Assembly: GCA_025331565.1 (NCBI GenBank)
Contig: JAFREQ010000015.1
Span: forward strand, 1,922,001-1,986,000
Direction: 5' to 3'
Source of the DNA: Holacanthus passer
Lineage: Eukaryota; Chordata; Actinopteri; Pomacanthidae
DNA: 64,000 nt
Below the pieces are notes generated by a model that saw nothing but the letters and a program-made list of their open reading frames with translations, was not told the DNA's origin and did no database searches. Both the position numbers and the translations under genes were made by a program. Shown here in pieces: positions 23,301 through 36,439 of this stretch (its first letter is position 1; each line of letters begins with the position of its first letter).

Positions 23301-26300
23301 CTCAGAATACTGTTTGTCAAATGATCTCAGTGCACAAATGGCTGCATTATTGAAGATATAGCAAAAATATAATATTGTAGTGGACCTTTGCCATTTGGGG
23401 AAAAGGTCTCCGGGGCGCAGGTGGTGGCAAGGTGTTGTGGATGAAGGTAGAGCAAGCGATGATAAAGTGTGTGTGGGAGGGGACAAAGAAAATAGAGAGT
23501 AGTGGGAATGAGGTGGGGAAAGGTACAACTGATGAAGACAGAGGAAGGTGTATAAAAGAGAAAGAGGAGAAGAAAGGAGGAGGGAGGCTGATGGAGACCG
23601 ACTCAGGGTCCCTGCCTTTCCAATTTAGTCTAGCTGTCATCCTGGCTGGTGATTAATGAAGAATGGAATGCCATCTGTTTTCCCTGGGAATTTCTTCTCT
23701 CCAGGCTCAGAGACTGCCCTTCTTGAACTCCCACTGAATCCAGGCAGCTACAGTAATTTGGGATTGCCCAATTCACCGCTGATACCGGAGCGCTATTGCG
23801 GAGGTTAATGAGAAACTGGAGGCAGTTAGCAGAAAGAGCGGGCAAAATTGAGGGTTGGAGGAATGGAGAAAATATTAAGGTAAAGCGGGACAGTTGATGA
23901 AGTGTTATCACACAAGGTTGAGGACCACGAGGGAGAAGCTGGGAAGATGTTGTAAACATTATTGCCATCACCATCCGGAGGGATTACTGAAGCAGCGAAC
24001 TGTGATGAATAATATGAAAACAGAGGGGTTTTTTTTCAGCATCAAGGCCGTTTGGAGAATTTATTTTGTGTTTAAAATCCAAAATGATTTTAGTTCTTCC
24101 ATTTTCTTTTCTTTAAGGGAAGGCGACTACAAAGCAAACACAGTATTTACTTCTAAAAATACATTAACTTAAGAGGCCACATTATCCCCATCTTATATTC
24201 CTTGCACTGGCTTTCTAAAATGTCCGGAATCCGTTTTCAGATTTTAACCAGTCAGTGGCTCTCAAGTCATTATGTTGCCAATGGTGGCTTCATTTTGTTT
24301 GCAATAACTACACCCATTATACATATTTATACATGTTCTGTGAATAAGCTGTTGTGTGTCAGAAAAACGTTACTACACCGGGCTGCGAAGATACCAAATG
24401 GTAACAATAAGAGCTGTGGTCAGTAATGACTTATATTTTCTCCTGCAATTTTCTGATGGCGATTGAGAGTGAAGAGAACAAGTTGAAAAAGGCTCAGTTA
24501 TCATCTTCTTTTCCGTAAAACACATCTAGCAAAGCCATCTCCTCTGTGTGCCTTCGGCTCACCGCCATCACATCTGTCGCGGTGAAAGAAGGAACATAAA
24601 TATGGCAGCCGCTGAACATAATCACTGTTGGGCAAATTACAGAAAATACAAATGCATCCTGGGCAGTATTCCCAGGGTTAACTTTAGAAACTGTGCGGAA
24701 TATGACCTACCTACATTAGCCCATTTACTTGTTGGTGGGCTCCGATATTTGGAACTGGATACAGTGTTTCTAGCTTTGACACTTCTTTCGCTTCATGCGG
24801 AGCCACCACGCATTGATTTACGCAATGTATCAGTGGTTTCTGGCACAGACAGGTGGGGGGAGCATGCACTCCCGCCAGCTTCACTGATTTTGTTGTGGAG
24901 CATTGTGAACTTAAAGCCGCTGACTGCCACTTTCATGTCAGCCGCTGGGACACGGGTGACTCCAGTGGGAAGGGACCTTTTTTTACGATAACCATGTAAA
25001 GGTTTAGCCTTGTCTCTCACACATGGGTTGCCACATCTTCCTATCAAAAAAAAAAATACATGCCATTAACCAAATGTCCTTCCTTGTGTGTTTTCCCCCC
25101 TCATCACATCTTATTACATGATCTTGGAGAGATTGAAAGGAGAGCAGCTTTCTTTGACTTTGATAGCCCCTGGATTACTGCAGGGATAGCTCTTAGATAT
25201 AATCAAACTCCCTCTGCACAGGGACAGAGAACCTGCCTCCCGTAAATGGAACACTGGTTCATGCAAGTGCCATGCAATTTGGACCACATATGAGACCCAG
25301 GATTGTATAAACTAGTTCAGATTGTGCCCTTAAGTGAAATGCATTAGATGCTTGGTATAGAGTGAAAGACCTCATGTCACGTAAGTGCTCCACTGCAGTT
25401 ATTCTAACATTCCTTGAGCAACTCGCTCCTTGACCAGAGCAAGGCACATTCGACCCTTGGGGTACATTTTCTGTTTTTCAGGTTATCATGACGTCACTGT
25501 TTGGGCTGATCATATGTCACACCTCTGCTGGACTGTTCCATCAAGTTAGGCGCTTTGCTGATGATGCTCTGTTAGAAGCATTACAAGAAATGGAGATTAT
25601 TCCTCTACTACTTGCTCTCACATTGGAGGAGCACATGATCTCAACTAAGTGCACTTTCTCTTCATGCCTCGTGTATGCACTTTGCAGAAGTTTGTGCTGT
25701 TCTTTTATCGTACCCTGAGGTTTCCAGAGATGCTGGCCGTTTGGCCTCCCAGCTCTGCGGCTTTCTTCCCTTTTCCTTTGTTTCTGCAGAGCAGTGAAGA
25801 CTTAAAACTTGTCCAGTGCAAACATTGCACATTTATAAGGAGAGAAGAGACAGAAACCCCACTGTCAAAGTGGCCTGCTATTTGTGCACTTTGCAAACCC
25901 AGCGAGGGGTTTAAACAGCATCTTTCTTACTTGTTTGTCAGAGCGTTGGATGGCCTGTGGCAGTGAGGGCAGGGACCACCATCTGTTGTGCAGGCTCATT
26001 CCTCTGGAGGTGTGGCTGCACAACAGGCAAGGCAATAAAGGCAGGGCAACCTTTTATTTATATAGCACATTTCTTACTCAAGGGGAAATTCAGCTGCCGC
26101 TAGTTTGATGGCAGTAACCTGGAGCAACAAGCAGATAAAGCCCCAGCACAATGCTTTAGGGTCAGACTTCATGTTTGGCGTGGTGCTTCTGATATGAGAG
26201 TAATATCAATGTTCCGCTGACAGTGTTCAACTTTGACTTTAGTCTCCATGGGCCTGGTTTTGATTGAAAAAACTAAAGAGCTGATCTTGTGACGCTGTGT

Positions 26301-27045
26301 GTTTGCATAATTTGCGATGCTTGAGATTGTGAGTTCTGGGCGATTTGGTGACTCCTGTGGCGATCATGGTAACAGCAGGTGGTCTTTTGCAGATGTATTT
26401 GTGATAAACAATTGTTCTCTGTCTCCTCTGTGACACTCATTGCATTTCAAGTGGCAGCTTTACAAAAAAGGCCACCAGTTTTACCAGTTAAATGCTCACT
26501 GTGGATGTTCTGTTTGCATTAGCTTTGATACAGTGTAATGAGAGCAGACAGAAAACAGTGAGGCTGTGACCAATGGGATAAAATTATGCCAGATTTCTTG
26601 CATGCATTGGACTTAGGAAATGGGTAGGAAATGTGATTTTTGTGGAATGTTTTTGCTTTTAATTGGCAGCTCTGAGCTGCTTCGGAGTTAACGCCGACAA
26701 AACACCAGGCCTGCTCTGCTGCACCCTGGATTTAGTTTTTCCTAGGACTCCCACAGAGGAGCTGGACATAGATGCATGAAAGACAATCGATGGGTTGCCT
26801 TATAAGCCCAAGCTGTATCACGATGAAAGAAAAATTGCCAGCAGTGGATGTTAAAGCTCCTGAGAGGGGGGCTCCCATGGTGCGAGTCAATCCTTTATGC
26901 TTAATAGGTGTGTAAAATTAATTCAAAGCATTCGTGTCAGAGAATTAGCTGTGTAATATTTGGCTTATAGTGGACCACTGGGCAGCTACCTCACTTGTAA
27001 ATTTAGGTGAAGACAGCTATTATGGTGAATGAAATGATGGCGTGA
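20390..27045. other. Gene-free intergenic DNA
   Basis: No gene is recognised. The part at 21480-21900 may be a decayed transposon (unplaced). 23430-23600 is strongly purine-rich on the plus strand. 24548-24991 is an open frame of 147 codons without recognisable domains. 26040-26075 contains TTTATTTATATAGCACATTT, a common fish repeat phrase. Confidence 0.4.
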
Positions 27046-27049
27046 GTTA

Positions 27050-27280
27050 GGCTGGGCAATAAGTCAATAAATCATGATTAATTATAACATCAAAATTGCC
27101 CCAGTAACAATTATTCCACAATTGCAGTTTTATTAAATACTCATGTGCATGATTGTTCATCCTCACAGTGAAACGTTTAAGTATTTTTAGTACCTAAAAT
27201 AGGAAAATCAAACTAAAATATGCTATTTCTATATAATACTATTAATATATACAGTTACTTTTCAGTTAATTGTCCAGCCC
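27050..27280. mobile_element. MITE-like element with GGCTGGGCAAT termini
   Basis: The left end GGCTGGGCAATAAGTCAATA and the right end ATTGTCCAGCCC are inverted copies, and the AT-rich interior has no coding capacity. The GGGCTGGGCAAT...ATTGCCCAGCCC architecture is familiar from small DNA transposons of fish. Length is about 230 bp. Confidence 0.65.
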
Positions 27281-27289
27281 CCAGCAGGG

Positions 27290-30200
27290 AAGCAGCTTGG
27301 TTGAAGAGAAAGCAAAAGTCATTTTTTTCCTGCCATTGTCATGCAAACATAACAAGATGGAACATTTTCAATCTTTACACTGAGGAAGAATCTAATCATC
27401 TTATCTGTCTTGTGCACTTAGAGTAATGTCACATATGACTTGAATCTGACCTTTTGCTGTTAATATAAGACAAGCTTAATTTCTAAACAATTGGCTCGAA
27501 ACTATTGGCATTTCCATTCTGATACTCAGAATTAAATGTGTGAAATGTGAAACTGCCACCAAAGTTTGATACTTTTACATTTACAGTTCTAAATAATTCC
27601 CATGATCCATCTTTAGTTTTATGCTACAGAAAACTTAAATACAGAAAAATTAAAGTTTTATGCGATGTCAAATATGAAAACTGTTAAGTTTGAAATTGAA
27701 TTTCATGAGCCTTGAAATTGTTTGGGTTCTGGTTGTTGAAGTTTGTCGGTGCGAGTGTGAGTGTGTGCATTCATAAGAATTTCAATACAATGGTGGGTGC
27801 ATTGACTGGAGGCTTGTATCCTAACTTTGATCTTAATAGTTATTAAGAGTGCACACACACTTGTACTTTCACATGCCAGATGTTTTAAGTCACCAAGACT
27901 TATTGAACAATCCCTTTAGCAAGAGCTTCTGTGAAATGCAAATTATTATCTGAAAGTGCAACAAATTTGAACATAGTATGGTGTGAATATTGAGAAACAT
28001 GAATTCATAACATGCAGAACTACTTTAAAATACTTAAGTAATAAGTTTCACTTTCAGCCTGAGTTCATTCAGTCTTGAGAGGAACTTGTACAAACAAGGA
28101 AAAAACATCAGCAGGAAACACCTTTTCTCAGCGGGTGATAAATGACCTTTTGTGCTATTCCATGTTCACCCTCAGTTTCAGTTCTTAGCCTGTTCCTGCT
28201 CCTAAGATCTCTTAACATGTTAATGGAATTTTGAAAGTATAGTTGTCCCCATTTACCACATCCACTCACAGACATCCCCTGTTTGCCATCCATCCATTCA
28301 CCATCCACTCTAACAGAGGAAGGAAGAGAGTTTAGAGTGAGAATTCAGATTTCCCAAGTTTTATTTGGAGTTTAATTTCCCTCCTTAGTCTCGGATTTAC
28401 TCATGGATTTCTATAATACCAGATGGGACAATTACCGTGGCCAGGCGTAATAACCTTCCATTTTTGTCACTTCTCCTCAGTTAATCCCCATCAGCCGCTG
28501 TCTGAGTAATTAAATTCTATAACGGAGCTTGGCCCGTGCTCGTGGATGATTACAGAGACAGTGCAACCTCAACATAAATCACTGTGACATCCACACAAAG
28601 GAAGCTGACTCACTTATTTTCCTTTTACATCTTAAATGGATTTTGTTTCGAACAGTTCCTCTGTCTTCAAGCGCCAGGTCTATTCTTGTGTCAAACAAGC
28701 TGGCTGTGTATAGCACAGATGGAGAAGACATATATTTGAATATTATCTTAATGTGAATTGTTGCAGTATTTATTCCTTCATACATACAGTGAATTGATAT
28801 GAACTATCTATGGTTTTTATTCGTTTTGATATAGGCCATTTCTTTTCTTACTATAAATACAATGATTAACACAGAAGATATGAAGACATGAGTGATTCAA
28901 AGAGCTCGCTGTCAGAGCAGAGACCTCAGTGTGGGATCTATTTGCAGAGTCCTTCTTGACTTCACAGGAAAGGTGACCTGATACTGTCCACTTGGCCTCC
29001 TTACTGAATCCCATAGCTCCAATTAAAGTCTTATGATTGGGCTTAAGTGTGCCGCAAGTGTGTCAAATGAACTGCAGCGCATGGTTGCACTCAAATGACA
29101 GATGATTCGTTAATAGTCAGGTGTGGCCTAAAAGGTACAGAATGAACTCAGCTGCACTTAAATGGTCAGTTAGTGGTCAAAAACTGTAACGGCTATATTT
29201 ATCATCAATAATGGAGAATAAAGGTTAGAAGTAAAGGAGAAGTTTCTCTGTTCTTTTACGGCATCTTTCGCTTCACTTGTGTTCAGGAAGCCTCTCAGCT
29301 GCTGTCTGACATAGAGATTTGCTTACATTGGACTTATACCGAAAATGTGCACAGGATTTTCCAGTATGTTAGAGACAGAGCAACAGTTGGTTGTAATCCT
29401 AAAGATTTCAGTGCTGGTTGATTTGGTGACACCCGACTTCTTCGCAATAAAACTCTGTATTTCACCAGTTAAATATGTTTAGTGTGAGTAGCAAGGAACA
29501 TTTGTTTAGCATTAAACTCAATACAGCTCTGATATGATTTAAAGAGAGTGAACAATGAAGCTAATATCAGCAAGATTAAATAACTCTGATGCTGGATTAC
29601 CCTTAATTACTCTATTGCATCATTTTCTGTAAATCTCTTGTGCCTATAGTGCAGTTTGAGTCCTGCTTAGGAATGGCAGTGTCTGCCACCAACTATGAAA
29701 ACTACTATGTAGATAATAAGATACATTAAATGGCTATTGCTGGAAAAATGATATCAAAATAGTTTTGATTTCATGATAATCCTAAGGATTTTTAAGGAGG
29801 ATTAACAATTGAAAGATGATTGTGCCCAGAAAAGGAAAGTCATCTGATATTATAGTAAATAGTATGACTGACATACAAACTTTCCTTCGGACCAAAGGAC
29901 ACCTGGGGGATGAGAGACTTAATATCTAATGTTGGGAGTTCAGCTTTTTGTTGGTTCACTCCCCACTTGCTCCTGTTTTGCAGACAGGTTGCATTTCACC
30001 CTTCAGTTTATTAATTTCTGTGGAGAGAAGAGCATACACAGTGTACTTTGTACGCTCTTCTCTCTTGAATTTAATTTGGGGCGAATAGCGACATGACGTG
30101 TGCAACATGCCATTTGCCCTAAATCACAAATATGTGATTTTGTCTGATAAAATTGGTGTCCCTTTTCATGAAAACACTACTTAGTGTTTCTCTGCCAAGC

Positions 30201-31780
30201 AGAATTCAACAAATGCAAACTGATGATGGCTGCTCACGGCCTCTAGGAAGGCGCCTTGACACACAACAGGGAGGCAATAAAAAGCTTAAATGTTCTCTGA
30301 ATAAAGCTTTTAGCAACAAGGGAAAGTTCATGCGACAGTTTGAAAAGGCATCTCTGGAGAGGGAACAGGCTCTTATCTGTGGTAGCAGTAACCAAAACTG
30401 GCTCAGGTTATGCCCACAAGCTATCAAAAGACATAAGAGAAAAATGATCCCAATAGCGTGCGAGGGATGTGGTGGAAAAGGTCTCGAAGATAAATGAAAT
30501 AGAAACAGACTTGGGCATTACCATAAGAGCACTTTAGAAGATAAGGGAACAGTAGAGAGAGGAAAACCAGGTCTGCTTGTGGGGCGAGCAGAATCTGGTA
30601 TTAACTATAAATAACCATAAAGAAATCATCTATGGGATGCTCATTTTTTCATATTGGTGACACTATTTAAAGTTGTGTATTTCAAGGCACATTGCAGCAG
30701 TGGTACCAGTATTTTAGCCATCATTGACCTGACTGTAGCTCCCAATCACCCTCTTCTATTAAATCGAGCAGTCCAGCACCTACCAGCATTTCCTGCAGCA
30801 ATTTATCACGAGTTGTGCTGCAGTCGTGGGCCACCTTGGCAGAGAAATCCCCACTCAGTTAATATTTTATTGCATTAATGAATCTCATTTGGACCAAACT
30901 GTCACCTGAGTTTCAAAGTTAGATACTGTAATTAACCTTGACAATGCCAGGTCGCATCCATCATCTTTATAAGATTGAGTGTCACATCAGAACGTGTTGG
31001 TATTTTAGACCATATGAACAATGGTTTTATACATTTCTGTTCTGAATGTTCTTCATTTAAAGCATATAGGGGTTGGTAGCAAACATGCAAACAATATGGC
31101 TCACAATTGTTTCTTTGTGTCATCGCTGTAAATGTATTATCCACTAAATAATTCATGCAGTGCCTTATGTACATGTCTTTCATAGGTTGTTCTGCTTTGT
31201 CTGTATCAATATCAGTGACAGAGAGCATCAGTAATAAGTGTGAGACAGAGTAAAATGCATTCCAATCATTTTAACAAAGCCCTGTCACTAAATGAACAGA
31301 CATTAGCAATTAAAACCCTACATCTGGAGGGCAGAGATGTCTGGGTCCAAAAGAAAAAGATCAGCAGACTTAAAATGAACTGGCCAAGGGCTAGTGACAA
31401 AAAATAATTGGGAACCTTTTAGAAAGAACTGGGAAGGTTTACAGCCACACTTTGCTGGAGAGGAACTTTGAAATAGGAGGTGTGAGATGATTATTTATAG
31501 ATTTTTTTTTTCTTTTTTGTATCACCTCTCAACCTCACTCGGAGGCTTGTTGAACACTCGAGCCATCCTGTATCCGAAATGGCTTGAGCTCATCCTCTTA
31601 GAATACAAAGTTGTTAACACAAGGACGACACGCTCAGTAGCATAACCAAGTCGAAGGCAGTGGCAGCGACTCGGGGTATTTATATAGTGCACTGTATATT
31701 TTTAGATTTTAGGAAGCAAATTGGCGAGGCCTGAGATTTGAAATGTAAGACTATAACAGTGTATTTACTTAGTGGTGCTC
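27290..31780. other. Gene-free intergenic DNA
   Basis: No gene is recognised. 28380-28570 has a conserved-non-coding look. 30022-30064 can form a hairpin. A plus-strand frame at 30153-30497 starts with GTG and lacks any domain. Confidence 0.4.
30022..30064. repeat. Hairpin-forming inverted repeat
   Basis: GAGAGAAGAGC-A-TAC pairs with GTA-C-GCTCTTCTCTC, leaving one mismatch and a loop of about 13 nt. The stem of about 15 bp is shorter than a usual microRNA precursor. Confidence 0.8.
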
Positions 31781-31799
31781 ACTGTACATTAGAAGACGT

Positions 31800-31920
31800 G
31801 GTGAGGTAGAATTTTGTTTTATGGCACTTATCCAGGTTGTTTTCTCCTGACTAGATCCTTGCTTGTGTTGTATCTACTCTCAGATGTACGTCACTTTGGA
31901 TAAAAGCGTCTGCTCAATGA
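31800..31920 (+). mobile_element. V-SINE-type central/3' domain
   Basis: The block GATGTACGTCACTTTGGATA followed by AAAGCGTCTGCTCAATGA is the well-known conserved segment of vertebrate V-SINEs (usually GTCGCTCTGGATAAGAGCGTCTGCTAAATG). The preceding GGCACTTATCC...TCCTGACTAGATCC also fits. The tRNA-like head is not recognisable. Confidence 0.7.
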
Positions 31921-31929
31921 GATTGTTGA

Positions 31930-33715
31930 CTTGTAGAACTGTAGGTAAGGTGAGGTAGTGTGAACTAAACACTGATGCAAGAAAACAAAGCAGGAAGGAC
32001 AGCAGCTGTCATCTGAAAAAAAATCCTGAAAATCTTCATACTAAATTACTGTAGGAGCAAATGTACCACATGATGTCACACTTTAAGTCAATTTTATTTT
32101 TGTTCTTTTGAAATGAATGTCTTATTGTGGACTACAGCTTGTGTAGCTGTTATGTATCGTTTTTTTTACCTTTATAAATGCATAGTAAGAATACTGAGTT
32201 TGAAGAAGCAACAAGAGCATTAGGTGCATTAATACCACCACCTGAGCTGAAGGAGGTCAGACTCTGCACGTTGCCAGGAAAACACAGTCAGATTGGTCTT
32301 CAAACCAACAGAGATCCTGTACATATGTGTGTGAGTGTAGCTGAAAGTGTCTTAAATCTCACCTGGATTTTACCTGGATATGAGACTCTTGAAATGAACA
32401 AATGGGACCTCATGGTCTTCCTGTAGCCTATCTGTGTTCTCCGTTAAGCAGCATCCTTCCACCAGCAGACTGACAGAACTGAAGCATTAGCATAATCAAA
32501 GCGGTAGAAGTTCTGTTTTCACCCAGATGGCCTGTAGGGATGATAATGTCAGCCTGTCAGTCAGTCGGTCTGTCTGTCCAACGTTTTGATCCAGATCTAC
32601 AATAGCGACTAGACAGACCAGTAGTCATCAGGCCTCACATCAAAATTCCACAATACCAACGGTTTGGCAAGGTATCATAAATAGAAATGAATAGATTTTG
32701 ATTAAATGAATGGGGGATAATCATGATCCCCAGAGGATCAACCATGATGAATGATAAACATTACTCTAAATCTTTACTTGTATCAAAATCACTGCAGATT
32801 TTCATTCCAGTTTAGAAAATGATGACATATCATAGTCATCTATTTGCAAAGTTAAATCTACTCTTGTTCTTTGAATGTTATTAAACGTAGCAATGGGCTT
32901 TATTAATCAATTAAGAGTGGAATCCCCTGCGCTGCCTGCACTCATTTACAATGTGTTTTATCATCATAGAGCTGGCTGGCCCCACTGGTCACAGGGCGGC
33001 CTGCCAGATATTATAATCGCTTTAGTCTGGCTTGTTTGGCAGGAGTCAAAGACAAACACTCCACCACCTGTGCTTCACGAACCATTACTAATAGTATCAA
33101 AGAAACACATTTCTTTAGTGCTTCGCTGCTTGTGGATGATTCGATAAGTGTTTGTCTGCTTTGTTTGATGCTAATATGGACATCACATCAGCAATTGTTG
33201 TGAGGGTAAAAGACATGTTACCTTTGGTGCGATGCCAAGTGTTTCTTCATATAGCTTTCTTCATCATCCTTCTGGTGGGAAGTAGCTCAGCTCTTTCAAG
33301 GTGTGAACACAGAGAGACTGTAATCCCGATTTGCCTGTGATGGCTGGTTTTAGAGTTGATAGAGCATGCATTGGTTTGAGGAAGCAGGAATGCTGGCATA
33401 CATCTTGCAGTGTGAAGGGTATGGCTATCATCAAGTCTATTTTTAATGACATGATTATTTGACCAAAATGTGCGATATCATGATCATATCACCCATCATG
33501 TGATGTGTTGTTCATGCTGGTTAAGATAATGTGCTTGCCTACTACCTACTAATGTAATTGCACCGAAGTCCATCATTAAGTGTGTGATGTTGAGTCTTTC
33601 ATTTTATATGTCTCCTCTGGTGCATAATTTTGCATTTGCAGCATAAAGAATTTAAAACGTTTTACCAGTAGTGTGGTCATTTTGCATAACCAAGTCAACG
33701 CTGACGAATTGTGGC
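31930..33715. other. Gene-free intergenic DNA
   Basis: Nothing recognisable. Around 33450-33510 the sequence is rich in ATCATG/CATGAT quasi-palindromes. Confidence 0.4.
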
Positions 33716-33719
33716 TTAG

Positions 33720-34035
33720 TCTACAGCTGAAACACCTCATCATGAATCAATGAGTTGATGAACAAATTTAATTAGCAACTGATAGGAAAATCAATTAAAT
33801 CCTTTTAGTTCAGGCAAAGATGCCAATCATTCACTGATACCAGTTCCTCAATTGTGAGAGTCATTTCTGCTTTTTCTTCTTTTCATATAATTTTAAAATG
33901 AATATCTTTCAGTTTGCATTTAATTACATCATGCTTCTGGAAATCCAAAGTCCCTTCTAATAAATTGGCATTTTTCACTGTTTTCTGACATTTTATAGAC
34001 CAAATGATTAGCTGATTAATTGCTGTCTTTTCGAT
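33720..34035 (-). mobile_element. MITE-like fish DNA element (ATCGATTAATC-type), reverse orientation
   Basis: Read on the minus strand it contains TTTGGTCTATAAAATGTCAG, AAAACAGTGAAAAATGCCAA, GATATTCATTTTAAAATTA and TTTGCCTGAACTAAAAGG, in the order of an abundant percomorph element whose ends carry GATTAATCGATTA-like inverted repeats. The termini here are decayed (AGCTGATTAATTGC, CTAATTAAATTTG). A minus-strand frame covering it is not a gene. Confidence 0.65.
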
Positions 34036-34039
34036 TGCC

Positions 34040-36435
34040 AAAGTCCAGCATCGCTTTATTTTCCAGCCAAACATTAGGCGAGTGCACAACAAGCAAATGC
34101 CACCGCAAATGAAGAGAACGAACGCCAGAAACAACATGTTCTGGCTGTTCCTAGTCTGTGCCGTTAGTAATGCAATCGCAAACTCCATTGTAACTGAGAA
34201 AGGCAAGAGAATAAAAAGCATTTTTGTTTCCATTGTTTCCACTACATTAGGTGGAGGGGTAAATCTTCTGTTTAGCCAGAGCTCAACTTTTCCATCCCAT
34301 TCCATCTGTTATCGCTCAGCTCACTGAATAAAGAAGCCATTGACATTATCCACGGCTAAAAGTCAGAGAGAGAGAGAGAGGTGTTGAAAGTGAGAGAAAG
34401 AGAAGGAAATCAATTTGGATGCAGGCCCTTAGTGGGCAACTTTTTTTTTTCAGACAGCTGACTGGCTTTTATTTTTTGACAAAAGCCAAAAGAGTTGGTG
34501 ACAAAAGGTCATTTGGATTCTGCTCATCCCGGCTTTAGTCCAGTCTTGTGGCTATTCAACTGGTTAATCAGACATTATGCCCGGAGCTTCTGGTAAATGG
34601 AGTCCGTCACCACAATGGCGTCTCACAGCCATGTTGATTATTGGGGCGCTCCTCTTATCTCCGCTCACCAGGGGCTTTATAGTAAACAGTGGAGCCTGAG
34701 GACCAAGCATTACACAAAAACAATTAGCAGAACATCCCCAAAGAAAGAGATTTAAAATCAGTGCTGAGAACAGATTTGTTCAACCTGAAGTCCCACTACC
34801 AATTTAAGTTCAGTCTCCAGTGGACAGGCTTATGGGTTAGTTTGTGCAGTTCTTGTAAATCTTTTGGTTGTTATGCACTGATAACACAAAGGTTACACAA
34901 GGACAACTTCTCTCAAAGTCCATAATGTGACATCTACTGCTCATAATATAAGAGTTAAACATTATGTTACAGATGCCATAAGCAATGGCTGCCAAAACCC
35001 CAATCCAGTATTAAGATTATTAATTTCATATCATAATTGTTTTAGTAATACTTAATTACCTCACTATAATGGCAATTATATTTTCAACCAATTCACTTTC
35101 TCCAGTGTTTTGAATACACATGAATCCATTGTGACACGTCCATCATCCATGATTCAATGACTACTGCTTGTCAGTTGCCCTTTTGCCCGTTAATCTCCAG
35201 CTGTCCCAGAGGGATTACTCAGTGGTTCAAAACACCAAGCTGTAATTGTGTTTGGCTGCTCTCATCTCTCTGTTAATGTGTAACCTTCTCTCACACTGGC
35301 TGTATTCAGTAGAAAAAAATGTGTTTTTATAGCTTGCGTTAAAAGATTTGAGGCGGGCGATTGAAGATAAAAAGAAGTCTTCTTGACTTTGGAAGATTGG
35401 CGCAATTGTCTCGGACAATTTTGGCAATTAGACAGTCACAGGACTCCTCCTTTGATTCTGTGTGTGAATTTCAAATGTGGGCTGGCTCAGTGTTCCAGCT
35501 TGACCGAGGATCGACCGTAAAGACAGAACAATGTCTTGTGACCAGGTTGGACATGACTGAAATTTAATATTCCCCTTGGAAAAGTCAATGATGATTACAT
35601 AATAGGTAGTAACTTCATTAGCAGCCGGGTTCACCCCAGGTAACCTTTAAAGTCAGTTTATACAGTTGATCAGCCAATGGAATTGTTGCATTTCTATTCA
35701 CATTCAACTGAACGGTGACCTTCTGAACAAGCCATGTGCTCCTCCCCGCTGTCTCTTTGCCTGTCAAGCTTTCCATTTTTGCAAGGCACATAATGGTGGC
35801 AGATTTAGCGCACTCAGATTTCTTAGTAATTCTTGAAACAATGGGTCTGATTTCGGACAGAGATTGACAAAAGTAGGCTGAAAAGACGTCTGTCACTAGC
35901 AGACTGCATCAGCTGTAGCTAGCTGACTAACATGAGCTCTTTGAGTTGTTTGAAAACGCACTCTTAGGCTGACTTTTAAAGGTTTCAAGGGAGAACCCTG
36001 TGAAAGGTTCTAAATATACACTGGTTACATATGTGAAGTTGAAGCTGCATGTCCAGGCAAAAAGACAGCATAGATGTCTTTGTCTGGTTCGTCTTACTAT
36101 TATAAGTAAAAGTCTAAAATCTGACTTTGTGTTTTCTTGTAACATAGTTAACACTTGCTCGTTTCAGTTCAGAACTGAAGAAGCTTTTGGTTTCTTTATG
36201 GTCTATATGGAGCATTGCTCTTACTACAGCCCCATGCACACTGGCTGCTAAACCCCTCCCTCAAACAGCGACTGACCAGCCACAGTTTAGCAAATGGTCA
36301 ATTACATATAACTATGCTGTTATTTTACATATAACATATTGTAACCACTGATCTTCTATATACTGTATATTACATTTTAAGTCTTTCATTTTGACCAACC
36401 CACTTTTTAAACAGGTCTTCATTTAAAAAAAAGCA
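34040..36435. other. Gene-free DNA downstream of the opsin 3' end
   Basis: No gene is recognised. A GA run lies at 34364-34381. 35840-36010 shares phrases (TGACAAAAG, CTAACATGAGCTC, TTTGAGTTG) with 58390-58600 and is probably another dispersed repeat. Confidence 0.45.
34364..34381 (+). repeat. (GA)n microsatellite
   Basis: A short uninterrupted GA run within purine-rich sequence. Confidence 0.9.
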
Positions 36436-36439
36436 CGGC

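Noticed and set aside
24548..24991. A 147-codon plus-strand frame as a gene
   Set aside because: It starts from a non-ATG codon, has no recognisable family, and looks like ordinary sequence read in an open frame.
33883..34305. A 140-codon minus-strand frame
   Set aside because: It overlaps a recognised dispersed DNA element and has no domain.
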